NCBI GenBank assembly: GCA_026416715.1
Contig: JAOAEQ010000007.1
Coordinates: 41,658-105,657, forward strand
Length of the DNA stretch: 64,000 nucleotides
From: a bacterium
GTDB taxonomy: Bacteria; UBP4; UBA4092; JAOAEQ01
Reading direction: 5' to 3'
The notes below the pieces were generated by a model that worked only from the letters and a program-made list of their open reading frames with translations, did not search any database and was not told the origin of the DNA. This document shows positions 53,385 through 62,569 of the stretch, one piece after another; positions within the stretch are counted from its first letter, which is position 1, and each line of letters starts with the position of its first letter. The position numbers were made by a program, and so were the translations under genes.

Positions 53385-54389
53385 TTATTTTTCAATAAAT
53401 GATTCTGGCCCAGCGTGCCGTTCACCAAAATAACTACTTCGATATTGTTCCGGCTGACCTTCTCCATACATGGGGATGTTTCCTTCCGGTCCCATTCCTC
53501 GATACTGACCGGGTTGCATTCCTTGCTGGCGCATTCTTTCCATTTGTTGTCGTTTCTTTTCGGCTGCCATAGCCGCTAATTCTTCAGCGCTCCATTGGAA
53601 CTGTTTATAGAATTCTTTTGTAATCGGGTCTTTGAATGGTGCAAATATTCGGGTGGTAAAATCAGCAAAAAAACCGTCGGTACCATCACGTCGTGATGCC
53701 CAATATCCATAGGTCGGAATTGGTGACGGCGGATTGGTTACTGGGTCTTCACTCGCTACATATACCATATAAAATTCTATCGGACTATCATTTTTAGCAA
53801 AATCAACCAGACGACGCAGCGATTGCAGTTGTCCCCAGCATTGTTCACAAAGTCGGTCTTTTTGTTCCGTTATATTACTATATATTCCGTCGCCAGCAAC
53901 TTCGTCACCATGCGTACCGTCATCGTAAAAACCGGATAATTCTGATTCGGAGATTTCACGTTTTTTAGGTTGCCGTAATTCTTTATTACATTTCACACAG
54001 ACTTCATGGACACCTTCTTTAACCGTATATCGTTTTTCTTCTTTCGGTTGAGGTTGGGTACCTGGAGCTCCTCCTTCAGGACCAATCTGCGGAGCAGCAG
54101 CTTCAAAACGTCGATATTCTTCTGCAGGAACCGCTGGACTTGGAGCACCACCGCCAGATTTTAATGCATATCCACAATTAACACAATTGGTGTTAGTTGG
54201 GTCGTTCAAGGTTCCACATTGTGGACATTTAATTTTATCGCCAGTAACGGCGCGTGCCCGTTCTATACCTACGAAACCCGGACTAACACCTTCTTCTTGA
54301 GCAAGCGCAAGATTACTAAATACAATACAACTCACATAAATTAATGCCAACATAATAAGTAACTTTGTTTTTTCAGTGTTAATCTTCAT
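53385..54389 (-). CDS. exported protein with two zinc ribbons
   Basis: 334 residues. A signal peptide ends near LALA at residue 30. The first ribbon is C55-x2-C58 (KCPQCGTLND) and C69-x2-C72 (NCVNCGY). A second Cys4 set, C131-x2-C134 and C181-x2-C184, is split by 46 residues containing DDGTHGDEVAGDGIYS, a motif of extracellular calcium-binding or 'choice-of-anchor' domains. The C-terminus is Gln/Arg/Gly-rich (RMRQQGMQPGQYRGMGPEG). Zinc ribbons outside the cytoplasm are unusual. It is the promoter-proximal gene of the surface cluster. Confidence 0.65.
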   Translation of the reverse strand: MKINTEKTKLLIMLALIYVSCIVFSNLALAQEEGVSPGFVGIERARAVTGDKIKCPQCGTLNDPTNTNCVNCGYALKSGGGAPSPAVPAEEYRRFEAAAPQIGPEGGAPGTQPQPKEEKRYTVKEGVHEVCVKCNKELRQPKKREISESELSGFYDDGTHGDEVAGDGIYSNITEQKDRLCEQCWGQLQSLRRLVDFAKNDSPIEFYMVYVASEDPVTNPPSPIPTYGYWASRRDGTDGFFADFTTRIFAPFKDPITKEFYKQFQWSAEELAAMAAEKKRQQMERMRQQGMQPGQYRGMGPEGNIPMYGEGQPEQYRSSYFGERHAGPESFIEK

Positions 54390-54480
54390 ACCATACCTCC
54401 ACTTTATTCACTTATTTAAAGTTGCAGAATATTATATGACCTTAATATTATTCCATATTTATATTATACTATATATAATG

Positions 54481-54509
54481 AATTTACCACTAGATACCAC
54501 GCTTGTCAA
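54481..54509 (-). promoter_or_regulatory. sigma-70-type promoter for the surface cluster
   Basis: On the minus strand TTGACA (54504-54509), 17-base spacer and TAAATT (54481-54486) lie about 90 bases before the zinc-ribbon gene. The -35 is consensus and the -10 weak. The rest of the 291-base divergent region up to hslV is AT-rich with no clear element. Confidence 0.45.
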
Positions 54510-54680
54510 ATAAAAAATGATATAATTCCATTAATTACACAAAATATCTTAAAATATCTTAACAAATTTAACAAGCAAAAAATACTTTTTTCTTATTGAT
54601 AGCCATCCCTTAGCATACCATTGTCGATTTCGTATGGATAAGCGATAGGAATTAAATTTATAAAAAAGGAGTTGAATTTT

Positions 54681-55232
54681 ATGCAGCATCATTTAGCTTG
54701 GCATAGCACTACCATCCTTGCCGTTAAAAAAGATGACCGGATTGCAATTGCTGCTGATGGCCAAGTTACTCTTGGTGAAACTGTGGTCAAGCATCACGCA
54801 CAAAAAATACGGAAATTAGCTGATGGAAAAGTCGTCGTGGGGTTTGCTGGTGCCGCTGCGGATGCATTTACTTTACTCGACCGGTTTGAATCAAAAATTA
54901 CTGAATATCATCAGAATATTCGCCGCGCTGCCGTTGAACTAGCAAAAGATTGGCGAACGGATAGGATGCTACGCCGGTTAGAAGCGATGTTAGTTGTTGC
55001 CGGGAAGGTCACCGAACCGGATTTATTGGTTATCAGTGGGAATGGAGAAATCATCGAGCCAGATGATGGTATAGTTGCTATTGGTTCCGGTGGAGCGTAT
55101 GCGTTAGCCGCTGCTCGTGCATTATTGAAATATACCAACCTATCGGCAAAAGAAATCGCAGTTGAAGCGTTAAATATCGCTGGGAACATCTGTGTTTATA
55201 CCAACACCAAAATCACTGTTGAAGAAATCTAA
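54681..55232 (+). CDS. hslV: ATP-dependent protease peptidase subunit HslV
   Basis: 183 residues from ATG 54681, chosen because AAAGGAG (54665-54671) sits 9 bases upstream; an in-frame TTG at 54672 touches it. The N-terminal [10 protein letters not shown] places the catalytic Thr after a nine-residue propeptide, with Ser replacing the usual Gly before it. [53 protein letters not shown] and [17 protein letters not shown] match HslV closely. It forms a proteasome-like double ring that needs the HslU ATPase, which is not adjacent. Confidence 0.95.
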   Translation: MQHHLAWHSTTILAVKKDDRIAIAADGQVTLGETVVKHHAQKIRKLADGKVVVGFAGAAADAFTLLDRFESKITEYHQNIRRAAVELAKDWRTDRMLRRLEAMLVVAGKVTEPDLLVISGNGEIIEPDDGIVAIGSGGAYALAAARALLKYTNLSAKEIAVEALNIAGNICVYTNTKITVEEI

Positions 55233-55264
55233 ACGTCGGACTCTATTCCTGTGAGCACAGAGAT

Positions 55265-56629
55265 TTAACTAGAGATATCAAAATATTTTGGCAGGAATTG
55301 CGTTTTCAGCCACGCTAGGTACCGGCAACCCACGGCAATATTTTTTTCCGGTTCATACGCTGATTGATGAAAATTCCAATTTACCCCGAGCAATGCAACC
55401 ATATCGTTCCAAGCATGTTGTGTGAGTTGCATTAATCCACGTGCATTTTTATTTGACCGGGCTTTCGGATTAAAATCCGATTCTACTTTAATAATTGCCT
55501 TAACCAATTCCGGTTCTAATCCATAGGCTTTTGCATAGCGGTGAATGAGTTCATCAAACCCATTATCATTGAGCGATTGGTTCAACCACTGGTGTACTCG
55601 AACTACATAATCTTTAGTTTCCTGATAAGGAACATTACCATCATAGACTACAACCGCTTTTGGTCCCGCATTATACGCTTGTAACACCAAATGTAACCAT
55701 TTCGCAATTTTGCTAGGATACCCTGTTTCATTCAGGGTAGGACGCTTAACCAGCTCGGGTCTAACCGGTTCTAGTGAGGCGAGTCGGTTTAATTCTTCCC
55801 AATACGCAGAACTGGGAATATCCGGACCGGTATCAGAAATTGCGGTGGAAAGTGTTTCAGCAATAATTTTTTCTTGTTCAGTTTGCGCGAGCGCGAGTTC
55901 ATAACTTTTTTCCTGTTCCCAATTCGATAAGGTTTCTAAACCTTCATCCCGTTGCATTATCGCAAGCATTTGATGAACCTCTTTACACTGCGCATCTAAT
56001 CGGTATGCTTCTCGTAGATTTTTTAGCACCCCTTCAGTAAAATAACGGTTATAATAATATTTTGCATACATAACATAAATTTTGGCTAGTTCAGCTTTCA
56101 TTTCTGTCGAATATGGTTTATCATTATGAACCTGTAAAACGTGTCGGTATAAATTGATTGCCGCTTCATATTTCTGCTCGTTTAGTAAAGAATCAATCTC
56201 AGCCAATTCTGTTTTTCGAAGTTGTAGGAATTGGAATTTGCGAACTTTTTCTTGGACAGCAATATTATTAGGGTCGTATTGTAACGACTTTAAATAAAAT
56301 GGAATTGCCGTAGCATATTGTTGCTCGTTAGCTACCGTTTCCGCAAGGCGGAGATACCCAATTGCTGGTGATTCGTGTCGAATCGAATTAATCTGGTTTC
56401 GGGGAATAGAGAGAACCCCTACTGTAGTTTGAACTCGTAATCCGGAGTCTTGTTCGGTTAGAATTACCGCATCAAGAATCTGACCGGATTGAAGCTGGAT
56501 TTGGTCTGCCCAAACGGCCAGAGAACCGAGTATGATAAAAACTATCAAGACATACCCGAGTTTATATTTTTCCAATAATAAATGATGTGTTTTGCTGTAT
56601 TTCATACCGCAGTCTAACTTGATACCCAT
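55265..56629 (-). CDS. lytic transglycosylase with an apparently circularly permuted SLT domain
   Basis: 454 residues. An N-terminal signal or anchor (YVLIVFIILGSLAVWA) is followed by a short beta domain (IQLQSGQILDAVIL), then TPR-like helices (about 85-230). The SLT parts are in reversed order: AYNAGPKAVVVYDGNVP and YQETKDYVVRV at about 318-343, normally the end of the domain, precede FDELIHRYAKAYGLEPELVK and KVESDFNPKARSNKNARGL, with catalytic Glu at about 383. The chain then ends at CRYLAWLKTQF near 431, where AYNAGP should follow. It would cleave peptidoglycan in the periplasm. ATG at codon 9 (56605) is an alternative start. Confidence 0.82.
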   Translation of the reverse strand: MGIKLDCGMKYSKTHHLLLEKYKLGYVLIVFIILGSLAVWADQIQLQSGQILDAVILTEQDSGLRVQTTVGVLSIPRNQINSIRHESPAIGYLRLAETVANEQQYATAIPFYLKSLQYDPNNIAVQEKVRKFQFLQLRKTELAEIDSLLNEQKYEAAINLYRHVLQVHNDKPYSTEMKAELAKIYVMYAKYYYNRYFTEGVLKNLREAYRLDAQCKEVHQMLAIMQRDEGLETLSNWEQEKSYELALAQTEQEKIIAETLSTAISDTGPDIPSSAYWEELNRLASLEPVRPELVKRPTLNETGYPSKIAKWLHLVLQAYNAGPKAVVVYDGNVPYQETKDYVVRVHQWLNQSLNDNGFDELIHRYAKAYGLEPELVKAIIKVESDFNPKARSNKNARGLMQLTQHAWNDMVALLGVNWNFHQSAYEPEKNIAVGCRYLAWLKTQFLPKYFDISS

Positions 56630-56773
56630 GTTCTATTTCAGTTTACCATAAAAAAAATAAAAATGTCAAAACATACATCATTGAAAAATGGGAGGTTCCT
56701 ATCTCCTAGATTATGCACCAATATTAAGCATCAAGTTGTTGTAGATTTTTACGAAAATAATACTAAATCAGCA

Positions 56774-57841
56774 TTAATTCGTTAGGTGGTCGAAAGGGAA
56801 AGGTTGTTGCATCAGTTCTTCCAGCCGGATATGAGATAATAAGCTCCAGTCCAATCCATTGATCAATGATGGCGATTCTCGCAGGAGAAGCGGATGGTTA
56901 TCTTCAGAGATGATTTTAAGGAATACCTCGGTTAATTGAAGGTCAAATTGAGTTCCAGCACAGCGAGTAAATTCTGCAATCAACTCCGATTTACTTAACG
57001 GAGCACGATAGGGTCGTCCAGAAATCATTGCATCATAGCTATCAGCAATACTAACGATACGAGCACCAAGCGGAATTTGTTCTCCGGTAAGTCCTTGCGG
57101 ATATCCTTTACCATCGACTCGTTCTTGATGGTAGAAGATAACCGGAATACGGTCGTGTAAAAATTCAATTGGTTTTAAAATATATGCTCCAATAACTGGA
57201 TGTAACTTACAGATTTCATATTCTTCCTTGGACAACGGCGTTGTTTTCTTAAGAATCGCATCGCTAATACCAATTTTGCCTATGTCGTGCAGTAAAGCGG
57301 CTTGGCGCAACGAAATAATTTCCTTCCCAGTTAATCCAATTTTGCGCGCCAATATTTCTACAACTTTACTTACTCGTTGTGAATGACCGCTCGTATGATG
57401 GTCGCGTGCATCAATGGCGGTAATTAACGTTTCAATCGTCGCTAAAAAATGCCGACCGAGTTCATCAATAATTTGAGTGCGCTGTTTCAGAATCTGGTGA
57501 ACAAATAATCGTAATTGATTGATATTGACCGGTTTAGTAAAATAATATGTTGCCCCGGCACGCATCGCTTCAACTGCGGAATCAATAGCGCCGAATGCCG
57601 TGAGAATAATTACTGCCGTTTCCGGATGACGTTTTTTGATTTCTTTTAACAGAGTTAACCCATCCATTTCCGGCATCCGAATATCTGTAACGGTTAAATC
57701 AACATGCGAATTGTCAATAACTTGCAAAGCTTCTTGCGGATTCCGCGAAACTTTTACTTCACATTCTGAATCAGATAATCCGAAATACAGAGCATCAAGA
57801 ATACTTTCTTCATCATCGACAACGAGAATGTTATATCGCAT
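56774..57841 (-). CDS. response regulator with HD-GYP domain
   Basis: 355 residues from ATG 57841 (MRYNILVVDDEESILDAL); an upstream TTG at 57862 would overlap the kinase gene. The receiver domain (1-120) has DD near the start, phospho-Asp in LTVTDIRMPEMDGL and YYFTKPVN at the end. The HD-GYP domain has HHTSGHSQRV, HDIGKIGI, KLHPVIGAYIL and HQERVDGKGYPQGL, so the HD pair and GYP triad are intact. This type hydrolyses cyclic di-GMP. It begins 4 bases after the histidine kinase stop, forming a two-component pair. Confidence 0.94.
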   Translation of the reverse strand: MRYNILVVDDEESILDALYFGLSDSECEVKVSRNPQEALQVIDNSHVDLTVTDIRMPEMDGLTLLKEIKKRHPETAVIILTAFGAIDSAVEAMRAGATYYFTKPVNINQLRLFVHQILKQRTQIIDELGRHFLATIETLITAIDARDHHTSGHSQRVSKVVEILARKIGLTGKEIISLRQAALLHDIGKIGISDAILKKTTPLSKEEYEICKLHPVIGAYILKPIEFLHDRIPVIFYHQERVDGKGYPQGLTGEQIPLGARIVSIADSYDAMISGRPYRAPLSKSELIAEFTRCAGTQFDLQLTEVFLKIISEDNHPLLLRESPSLINGLDWSLLSHIRLEELMQQPFPFDHLTN

Positions 57842-57845
57842 AACC

Positions 57846-59708
57846 TTAATTTCCTTTCGCAAGGTTCATATGCTGATTAGTATCAGGGTTTATCGATTTG
57901 GCATATTGCTGAACACCATTTTTAACCGGAAGTTGGATAACGAATTTCGTTTTAACTTCCGGCTGACTTTCTACGGTGATAATCCCATGATGTTCGTTAA
58001 TAATCCGTTGTGCAACTGATAACCCGAGTCCGCTACCCCGCATTTTGGTAGTAAAAAATGGCGTAAAAATTTTATCTAAGTCTTTCGCAACAATGCCCGG
58101 TCCCGTATCTTCAAAAGAAATTTCAACGTATTCAATCGTATGTTTGGTGAACGTACGGGTGGCAATGGTTAACGTTCGTTGTCCAGTTTTTTGGAGCGCC
58201 ATCGCTTCAATCGCATTGAGAACAATATTGAGAAATACTTGTTCAAGTTTTTGTTCATCTGCCATAATCATTGGCAAGGAATAATCAAATTGTGCCACCA
58301 GATTAACCTGGGTTTTTTTCGCTTGTTCCTGGACTAAATAGATTATTCGGTTCAAAATACTATTAACCTGCACTTTCTGGAACGATAGCGGATGTGGTCG
58401 TGCAAAATCTAAAAGTTCATTGAGTACATTATTTAATCGAGTTAGTTCCCGAGAAAATGCTTGTTGCATTTTTGCGCGGAACTCCGGTTGATTATATTTT
58501 TCCGGTTGATTCATCATTTCCGTAAATCCGAGCAACGATTGGATCGGGTTCTTAATTTCGTGGGCGATAACCGACGCCATTTTGCCGAGAACAACCAGCC
58601 GTTCATTTTGTCGAATTGTTTCTTGCTGACGAATAAGCTCCTGAGTCATAACATTAAACGAATATGCAAGTTTTCCTAGTTCATCCCGTCGGTTTAGTCC
58701 GGATTTCGTTCGCCAATCGAGGTTCCCTGCGGCAACCTGTTGTGCGCCGAAACTCAACTGTTGTATCGGATGAACCAATCGTTGTGCAGAGATAAATCCG
58801 ATAAGTGTGGCTAAAATCGTACAAATAATCACCAATCCGATAATCTGTTGTTTCATTTTCGCTGCGCCAGCAAAAGCTTCTGCAGTAGTTTGTTCGATCG
58901 CTAAAATCCAACCTAGTCTAGGCACAATTGCGCTGGTTCCCAAACTTCGTATCCCTTCAGCGGAAATATATTCAGCGTCAGCATTTTTCCCAAGCGTTGC
59001 CGATCGAATAATCGGAATATTTATCATACTCCTGCCGGTTAATACCAATGATTTCCGCGGATGGGCAATCAGCCGACCGTAAGCTGAAGTTAAATATGCT
59101 TTTCCGGTTTTCCCAAGTCGAATAGAGTCAACTAAATCCCAGATTCCACGAAGGTTAACTTCCGCAACCAGCGCCCCTGAAATTTCTCCGTATTGTTTAA
59201 TTGGCGCTGCGATTTGAATATATGGTAGATGGGTTGTGGGAGAAATATATACTTCAGAAACATAGAGGTTTCCGGCGAGCGCTTTTTGTACCGCAACAGC
59301 ATTGGCTAGGTTCGACAATGGTTGTTCAAGCGAACTATGTACAATTTCTTTTCCGTATGTATCAGTTATATAGAGCGATTCAAATTCTTTAAATCGGCGT
59401 GAAATATTTCGAATGATTGTTTCCTGTTGCCAGTTATCCATATGTGCAACTCCGATGAGTTCCGCAGTAGATTTAACTAAATTTATTGCATTACTCACAT
59501 ACAGTTGGATCTCGTTTGCGGTTTGGTTGGTGACGTTCCGGTTATATTCAGTAACGGCATGCCGTATTGCTGTTTGACTCGTTTTAACGAGTAGATATCC
59601 TGTGCCGATTATGGGTAATACTACCGCTGGGATTATCAATAGCAATTCTTTAATAATAAGATGTTCACGCATTCGATTGAATAATTTTGTAACCATAATT
59701 GATTTCAT
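57846..59708 (-). CDS. membrane sensor histidine kinase (Cache-HAMP-HisKA-HATPase)
   Basis: 620 residues. TM1 (about 19-41) and TM2 (about 288-308) flank a Cache sensor with AYLTSAYGRLIAHPRKSL and a preceding PYIQIAAPIKQYGEISGALV. HAMP follows (AQRLVHPIQQLSFGAQQVAA). The phospho-His is in VIAHEIKNPIQSLLGF. The ATPase has NIVLNAIEAM, FEDTGPGIV and GSGLGLSVAQRII. Cache domains bind small carboxylates or amino acids; the ligand is unknown. The HD-GYP regulator follows directly, so the signal probably controls cyclic di-GMP. ATG at codon 5 is an alternative start. Confidence 0.94.
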   Translation of the reverse strand: MKSIMVTKLFNRMREHLIIKELLLIIPAVVLPIIGTGYLLVKTSQTAIRHAVTEYNRNVTNQTANEIQLYVSNAINLVKSTAELIGVAHMDNWQQETIIRNISRRFKEFESLYITDTYGKEIVHSSLEQPLSNLANAVAVQKALAGNLYVSEVYISPTTHLPYIQIAAPIKQYGEISGALVAEVNLRGIWDLVDSIRLGKTGKAYLTSAYGRLIAHPRKSLVLTGRSMINIPIIRSATLGKNADAEYISAEGIRSLGTSAIVPRLGWILAIEQTTAEAFAGAAKMKQQIIGLVIICTILATLIGFISAQRLVHPIQQLSFGAQQVAAGNLDWRTKSGLNRRDELGKLAYSFNVMTQELIRQQETIRQNERLVVLGKMASVIAHEIKNPIQSLLGFTEMMNQPEKYNQPEFRAKMQQAFSRELTRLNNVLNELLDFARPHPLSFQKVQVNSILNRIIYLVQEQAKKTQVNLVAQFDYSLPMIMADEQKLEQVFLNIVLNAIEAMALQKTGQRTLTIATRTFTKHTIEYVEISFEDTGPGIVAKDLDKIFTPFFTTKMRGSGLGLSVAQRIINEHHGIITVESQPEVKTKFVIQLPVKNGVQQYAKSINPDTNQHMNLAKGN

Positions 59709-59884
59709 TTTTTCGGGGTTAATATCCCCAATTTTATCGTTATCTTTCCCAACGTTTACAATCGGGGTTATTTGCTGTCATCATCTGCGTTTAATTCAAC
59801 CACAAAACGCTCCCACAACATTCAAGGATTTGGCATTCCGTTATATAAATGTTGAACAGTGAATTTCCGCATTTGATTTTGGTT

Positions 59885-61459
59885 TTATAATTTAATATCC
59901 CAATCTTTTAGATTCCAGTAGATATTATCGCTACTGCGTGGATGAATATAAGCAATTCGGGTATTCGCACCGGATAATTTATATGGAAAAAATAACAATA
60001 TCCCGGGTGGATTTACCGCTAGTTCATATTGAATCTGGTCGATTAGATCTTTCCGCAAGTCTGGGTCAACCGTAACCTGCAATTGGTCATATATTTTATC
60101 TAAAGCATTGTTAGTATATGAAAACGCGTTCAATCCATTTTGGATTTGGTCTGAATGGAAGAAGGCATACCCGAAATTGGTTTCATATAGTGAGTCCATT
60201 TCGGCAATCGCGGCATCGAATTTTTTCGGAAGTAGATACTCATTTATCAGCTGAGATACCGGTAAAGATTTCAGATATAGATTAATTCCGAGCTCCTGTA
60301 GTTGCTGGTCGAGAATAAGTGCTAGTTGTCGCTTGAGCGTGTTATCTTCATCAATCAGGAGCGTAAATTCAAATGGAACTCCTTGTTTTTTTAGCTGTCG
60401 TGTTTTTTTGTCAATAGACCAGCCGGCATCGTTAAGTAGTTTAAGTGCGGTTCGTGGCTGATATTGAAACGATGGAGTCGTCCGGTTATATAAAGAACTA
60501 TCTGGCGGAAAAATACTCCTAGCAATACTTCCTTCTCCGAGCAGAACTTCATCAATCATTGCTTGTTTATCCACCGCATAATTGAGCGCTTTCCGAATAC
60601 GAACATCTGCAAATAACGGTGAGCGATTATTCAGTATTACCATATAATAATAACGGGCAGGCGTTTTATACCCTTGAATTTTCGGATTAGTTAATAGCAC
60701 TTTGTAATCTTCCGGAAGAACCCCTTCAGCGACATCAATTTGTTCTGTCATCAACTGCGACCAGGTGACAGTTTGATTCGGTAACGAGCGAACAATAATT
60801 CGGTCGAGATTCGGTTTTCCAAGAAAATAATCGGGATTAGCGGTCAGGATTAAGGTTTCATCAATCCATTGTTCAACTTTGAATGGGCCGGTACCAATCG
60901 GATGACGATTAAATGCTAAGTTCGGATTCTGTAAATCGGTTATCGTCAGCCGATGTTTGGGAAGTATAGCGATTCGCATCGTGTATAGAAAGTTTGTGTT
61001 CGGTTCTTTAAAAACTATCCGTAGCTGATACCGACCGAGAACTTCGATATGGTCAACGGAATTAAATTCACTCGCTAAATAACTGGCTATTTTCGGATGC
61101 ATAATCGCATCGTAGGTGAATTTAACATCATCAGCGGTGAGTTCCACTCCATCGTGAAACTTCACACCAGCCCGAAGATGAATGGTTAACTCTTTCCGGT
61201 CGGGACTATATTGCCAGCGTTGCGCAAGATGTGGGATGAGCTCAAGCTGGTCATTCATTTGAATTAATCCATCAAATATGTTTGTTTCAATTGCAGTTAA
61301 GGTTGATTCCGCAACCAGAATTGGATTTATTTTATCTCCGAGCACGCCGCCAATTACCACCGTTTTCAGTTTCGGCTTATTTTGAATAAACGAACAACCG
61401 AGGAATATAGCAATCCCAATTGATGTTATTGCAATGAATATTCGGTAGTAATATTTCAT
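59885..61459 (-). CDS. peptide/nickel-type ABC transporter substrate-binding lipoprotein (family 5)
   Basis: 524 residues. The signal peptide ends at FLGC (Cys about 22), a lipobox. LTAIETNIFDGLIQMN, LAQRWQYSPDRKELTIHLR, GVKFHDGVELTADDVKFTYD and GTGPFKVEQW are SBP_bac_5 signatures, as in OppA, DppA and NikA. No permease or ATPase genes adjoin, so the ligand may be a peptide, sugar or metal chelate. It sits beside the histidine kinase and HD-GYP genes on the same strand but 176 bases away; a sensory link is possible but unsupported. Confidence 0.9.
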   Translation of the reverse strand: MKYYYRIFIAITSIGIAIFLGCSFIQNKPKLKTVVIGGVLGDKINPILVAESTLTAIETNIFDGLIQMNDQLELIPHLAQRWQYSPDRKELTIHLRAGVKFHDGVELTADDVKFTYDAIMHPKIASYLASEFNSVDHIEVLGRYQLRIVFKEPNTNFLYTMRIAILPKHRLTITDLQNPNLAFNRHPIGTGPFKVEQWIDETLILTANPDYFLGKPNLDRIIVRSLPNQTVTWSQLMTEQIDVAEGVLPEDYKVLLTNPKIQGYKTPARYYYMVILNNRSPLFADVRIRKALNYAVDKQAMIDEVLLGEGSIARSIFPPDSSLYNRTTPSFQYQPRTALKLLNDAGWSIDKKTRQLKKQGVPFEFTLLIDEDNTLKRQLALILDQQLQELGINLYLKSLPVSQLINEYLLPKKFDAAIAEMDSLYETNFGYAFFHSDQIQNGLNAFSYTNNALDKIYDQLQVTVDPDLRKDLIDQIQYELAVNPPGILLFFPYKLSGANTRIAYIHPRSSDNIYWNLKDWDIKL

Positions 61460-61539
61460 AAACTTTCATCATCCTAAATGGCTATAACTACCTCGGCTAT
61501 ACACGGGGGCATAGTAGATATTTGAATTTTGCTTTTTAA

Positions 61540-62151
61540 TTATGGACCATACCGATAGATATCACCGTCGCTAACCACACCGTTCGTTGGGTCGTATTGA
61601 CTTGGTGTTGGGTTCATCCCTTCATGGTCATTATCCATATCCGGACCATTACTCATTAAGAACCATTTCCATTCATAATGCCATAACCCTGGATCCATCG
61701 GGTCGGATTCGTCAGGAAAACCTTCGTCCGATTGAACATACACATATGGGGTTAGTATTCGTGTTCCATCATAAGCGCTTGTATAATGGAATATATCTAA
61801 TGGAATTGAACGAATATACGCTACTGGTGTAGTTAATCTGCTCTGAACTACCCACATATCGTATGACATTAAATCGTCCGGCGGAACTCCAAATGGCGGA
61901 TATGCAGTATTATCAACATGATATGCTTCGATAGCGGTTGCTAATGACCGTAATTCCGATTTAACCCGAGTAACTTTCGAACGCATTTGCGCAGCGAGAA
62001 AGTTTGGAATCGCTATTGCCGCTAGAATAGCGATAATCGCTACAACGATTAATAATTCAATGAGCGTAAATCCGGTTAAAATTAAAAATGCCTGATGATT
62101 TTTATGATTGCTCAATGCAAATAAGTGATACGGTGTAGTTTTTTGTTTCAT
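61540..62151 (-). CDS. type II secretion/type IV pilus prepilin-like protein
   Basis: 203 residues. After a long hydrophilic leader comes GFTLIELLIVVAIIAILAAI, a complete prepilin peptidase site (cleavage after Gly, Glu at +5) and N-terminal helix, then AIPNFLAAQMRSKVTRVKSE. The C-terminal domain is acidic and aromatic (SDESDPMDPGLWHYEWKWF) and ends FDGDIYRYGP-like with GDIYRYGP, as in GspG-like pseudopilins of several uncultivated phyla. No secretion ATPase or prepilin peptidase is nearby. A sigma-54-like site lies upstream. Confidence 0.9.
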   Translation of the reverse strand: MKQKTTPYHLFALSNHKNHQAFLILTGFTLIELLIVVAIIAILAAIAIPNFLAAQMRSKVTRVKSELRSLATAIEAYHVDNTAYPPFGVPPDDLMSYDMWVVQSRLTTPVAYIRSIPLDIFHYTSAYDGTRILTPYVYVQSDEGFPDESDPMDPGLWHYEWKWFLMSNGPDMDNDHEGMNPTPSQYDPTNGVVSDGDIYRYGP

Positions 62152-62207
62152 ACGTTAATGTTGCCTTTCATAATTGCCACATATAACACAACTATGCACC
62201 AAATAAA

Positions 62208-62228
62208 ATTGGCACGTAATATGCCAAT
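62208..62228 (-). promoter_or_regulatory. palindromic sigma-54-like site (or operator) ahead of the prepilin gene
   Basis: ATTGGCA (62208-62214) and TGCCAAT (62222-62228) form an inverted repeat. On the minus strand it reads TTGGCATATTACGTGCC, with GG and GC separated by 10 bases as at -24/-12 promoters. It would start transcription about 50 bases before the prepilin ATG. Being palindromic, it could equally be a dimeric repressor site. Confidence 0.35.
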
Positions 62229-62357
62229 TCAATACATAGAGTGATTTGATATGCTTTTTAGCGATAAAATTAGAGTTCTGATATGACGAGAATGAATTTA
62301 ACTTTAATTAAATCAAAAGAAAATAAAATTTTCGGAAATAAACTTAGAGGAAAGCGC

Positions 62358-62375
62358 CCCTTGAAAAATCAAGGG
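62358..62375. other. small hairpin in the gap between the terminator and the prepilin gene
   Basis: CCCTTGA (62358-62364) pairs with TCAAGGG (62369-62375) around AAAA. It lies within the roughly 335-base non-coding stretch 62152-62487, which otherwise shows only the palindromic site at 62208-62228. I see no gene or riboswitch that I can name there. Confidence 0.3.
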
Positions 62376-62487
62376 TTTGAATGATGTAATTTTATGTCAC
62401 CTGCTAGTATTATTAGTTACAAAATTGTGTTCGCGGTTACATTTTATGTTTAAAATTACGGAAAGTGGAGGGAGTAATCCGAAGGCA

Positions 62488-62523
62488 TAAAAAAAGGAGA
62501 TGGTATCGCCCAATACCATCTCC
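62488..62523 (-). terminator. rho-independent terminator after the 21-codon peptide gene
   Basis: On the minus strand GGAGATGGTAT (62513-62523) pairs with ATACCATCTCC (62496-62506) across a six-base loop and is followed by seven T residues (62489-62495). This is the clearest terminator in the window. It ends a transcript that holds the radical SAM gene and the small ORF. Confidence 0.85.
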
Positions 62524-62569
62524 CAACCCATTATTGCAGATATATCAGCAATAATCTGCTAAAGGCGTA

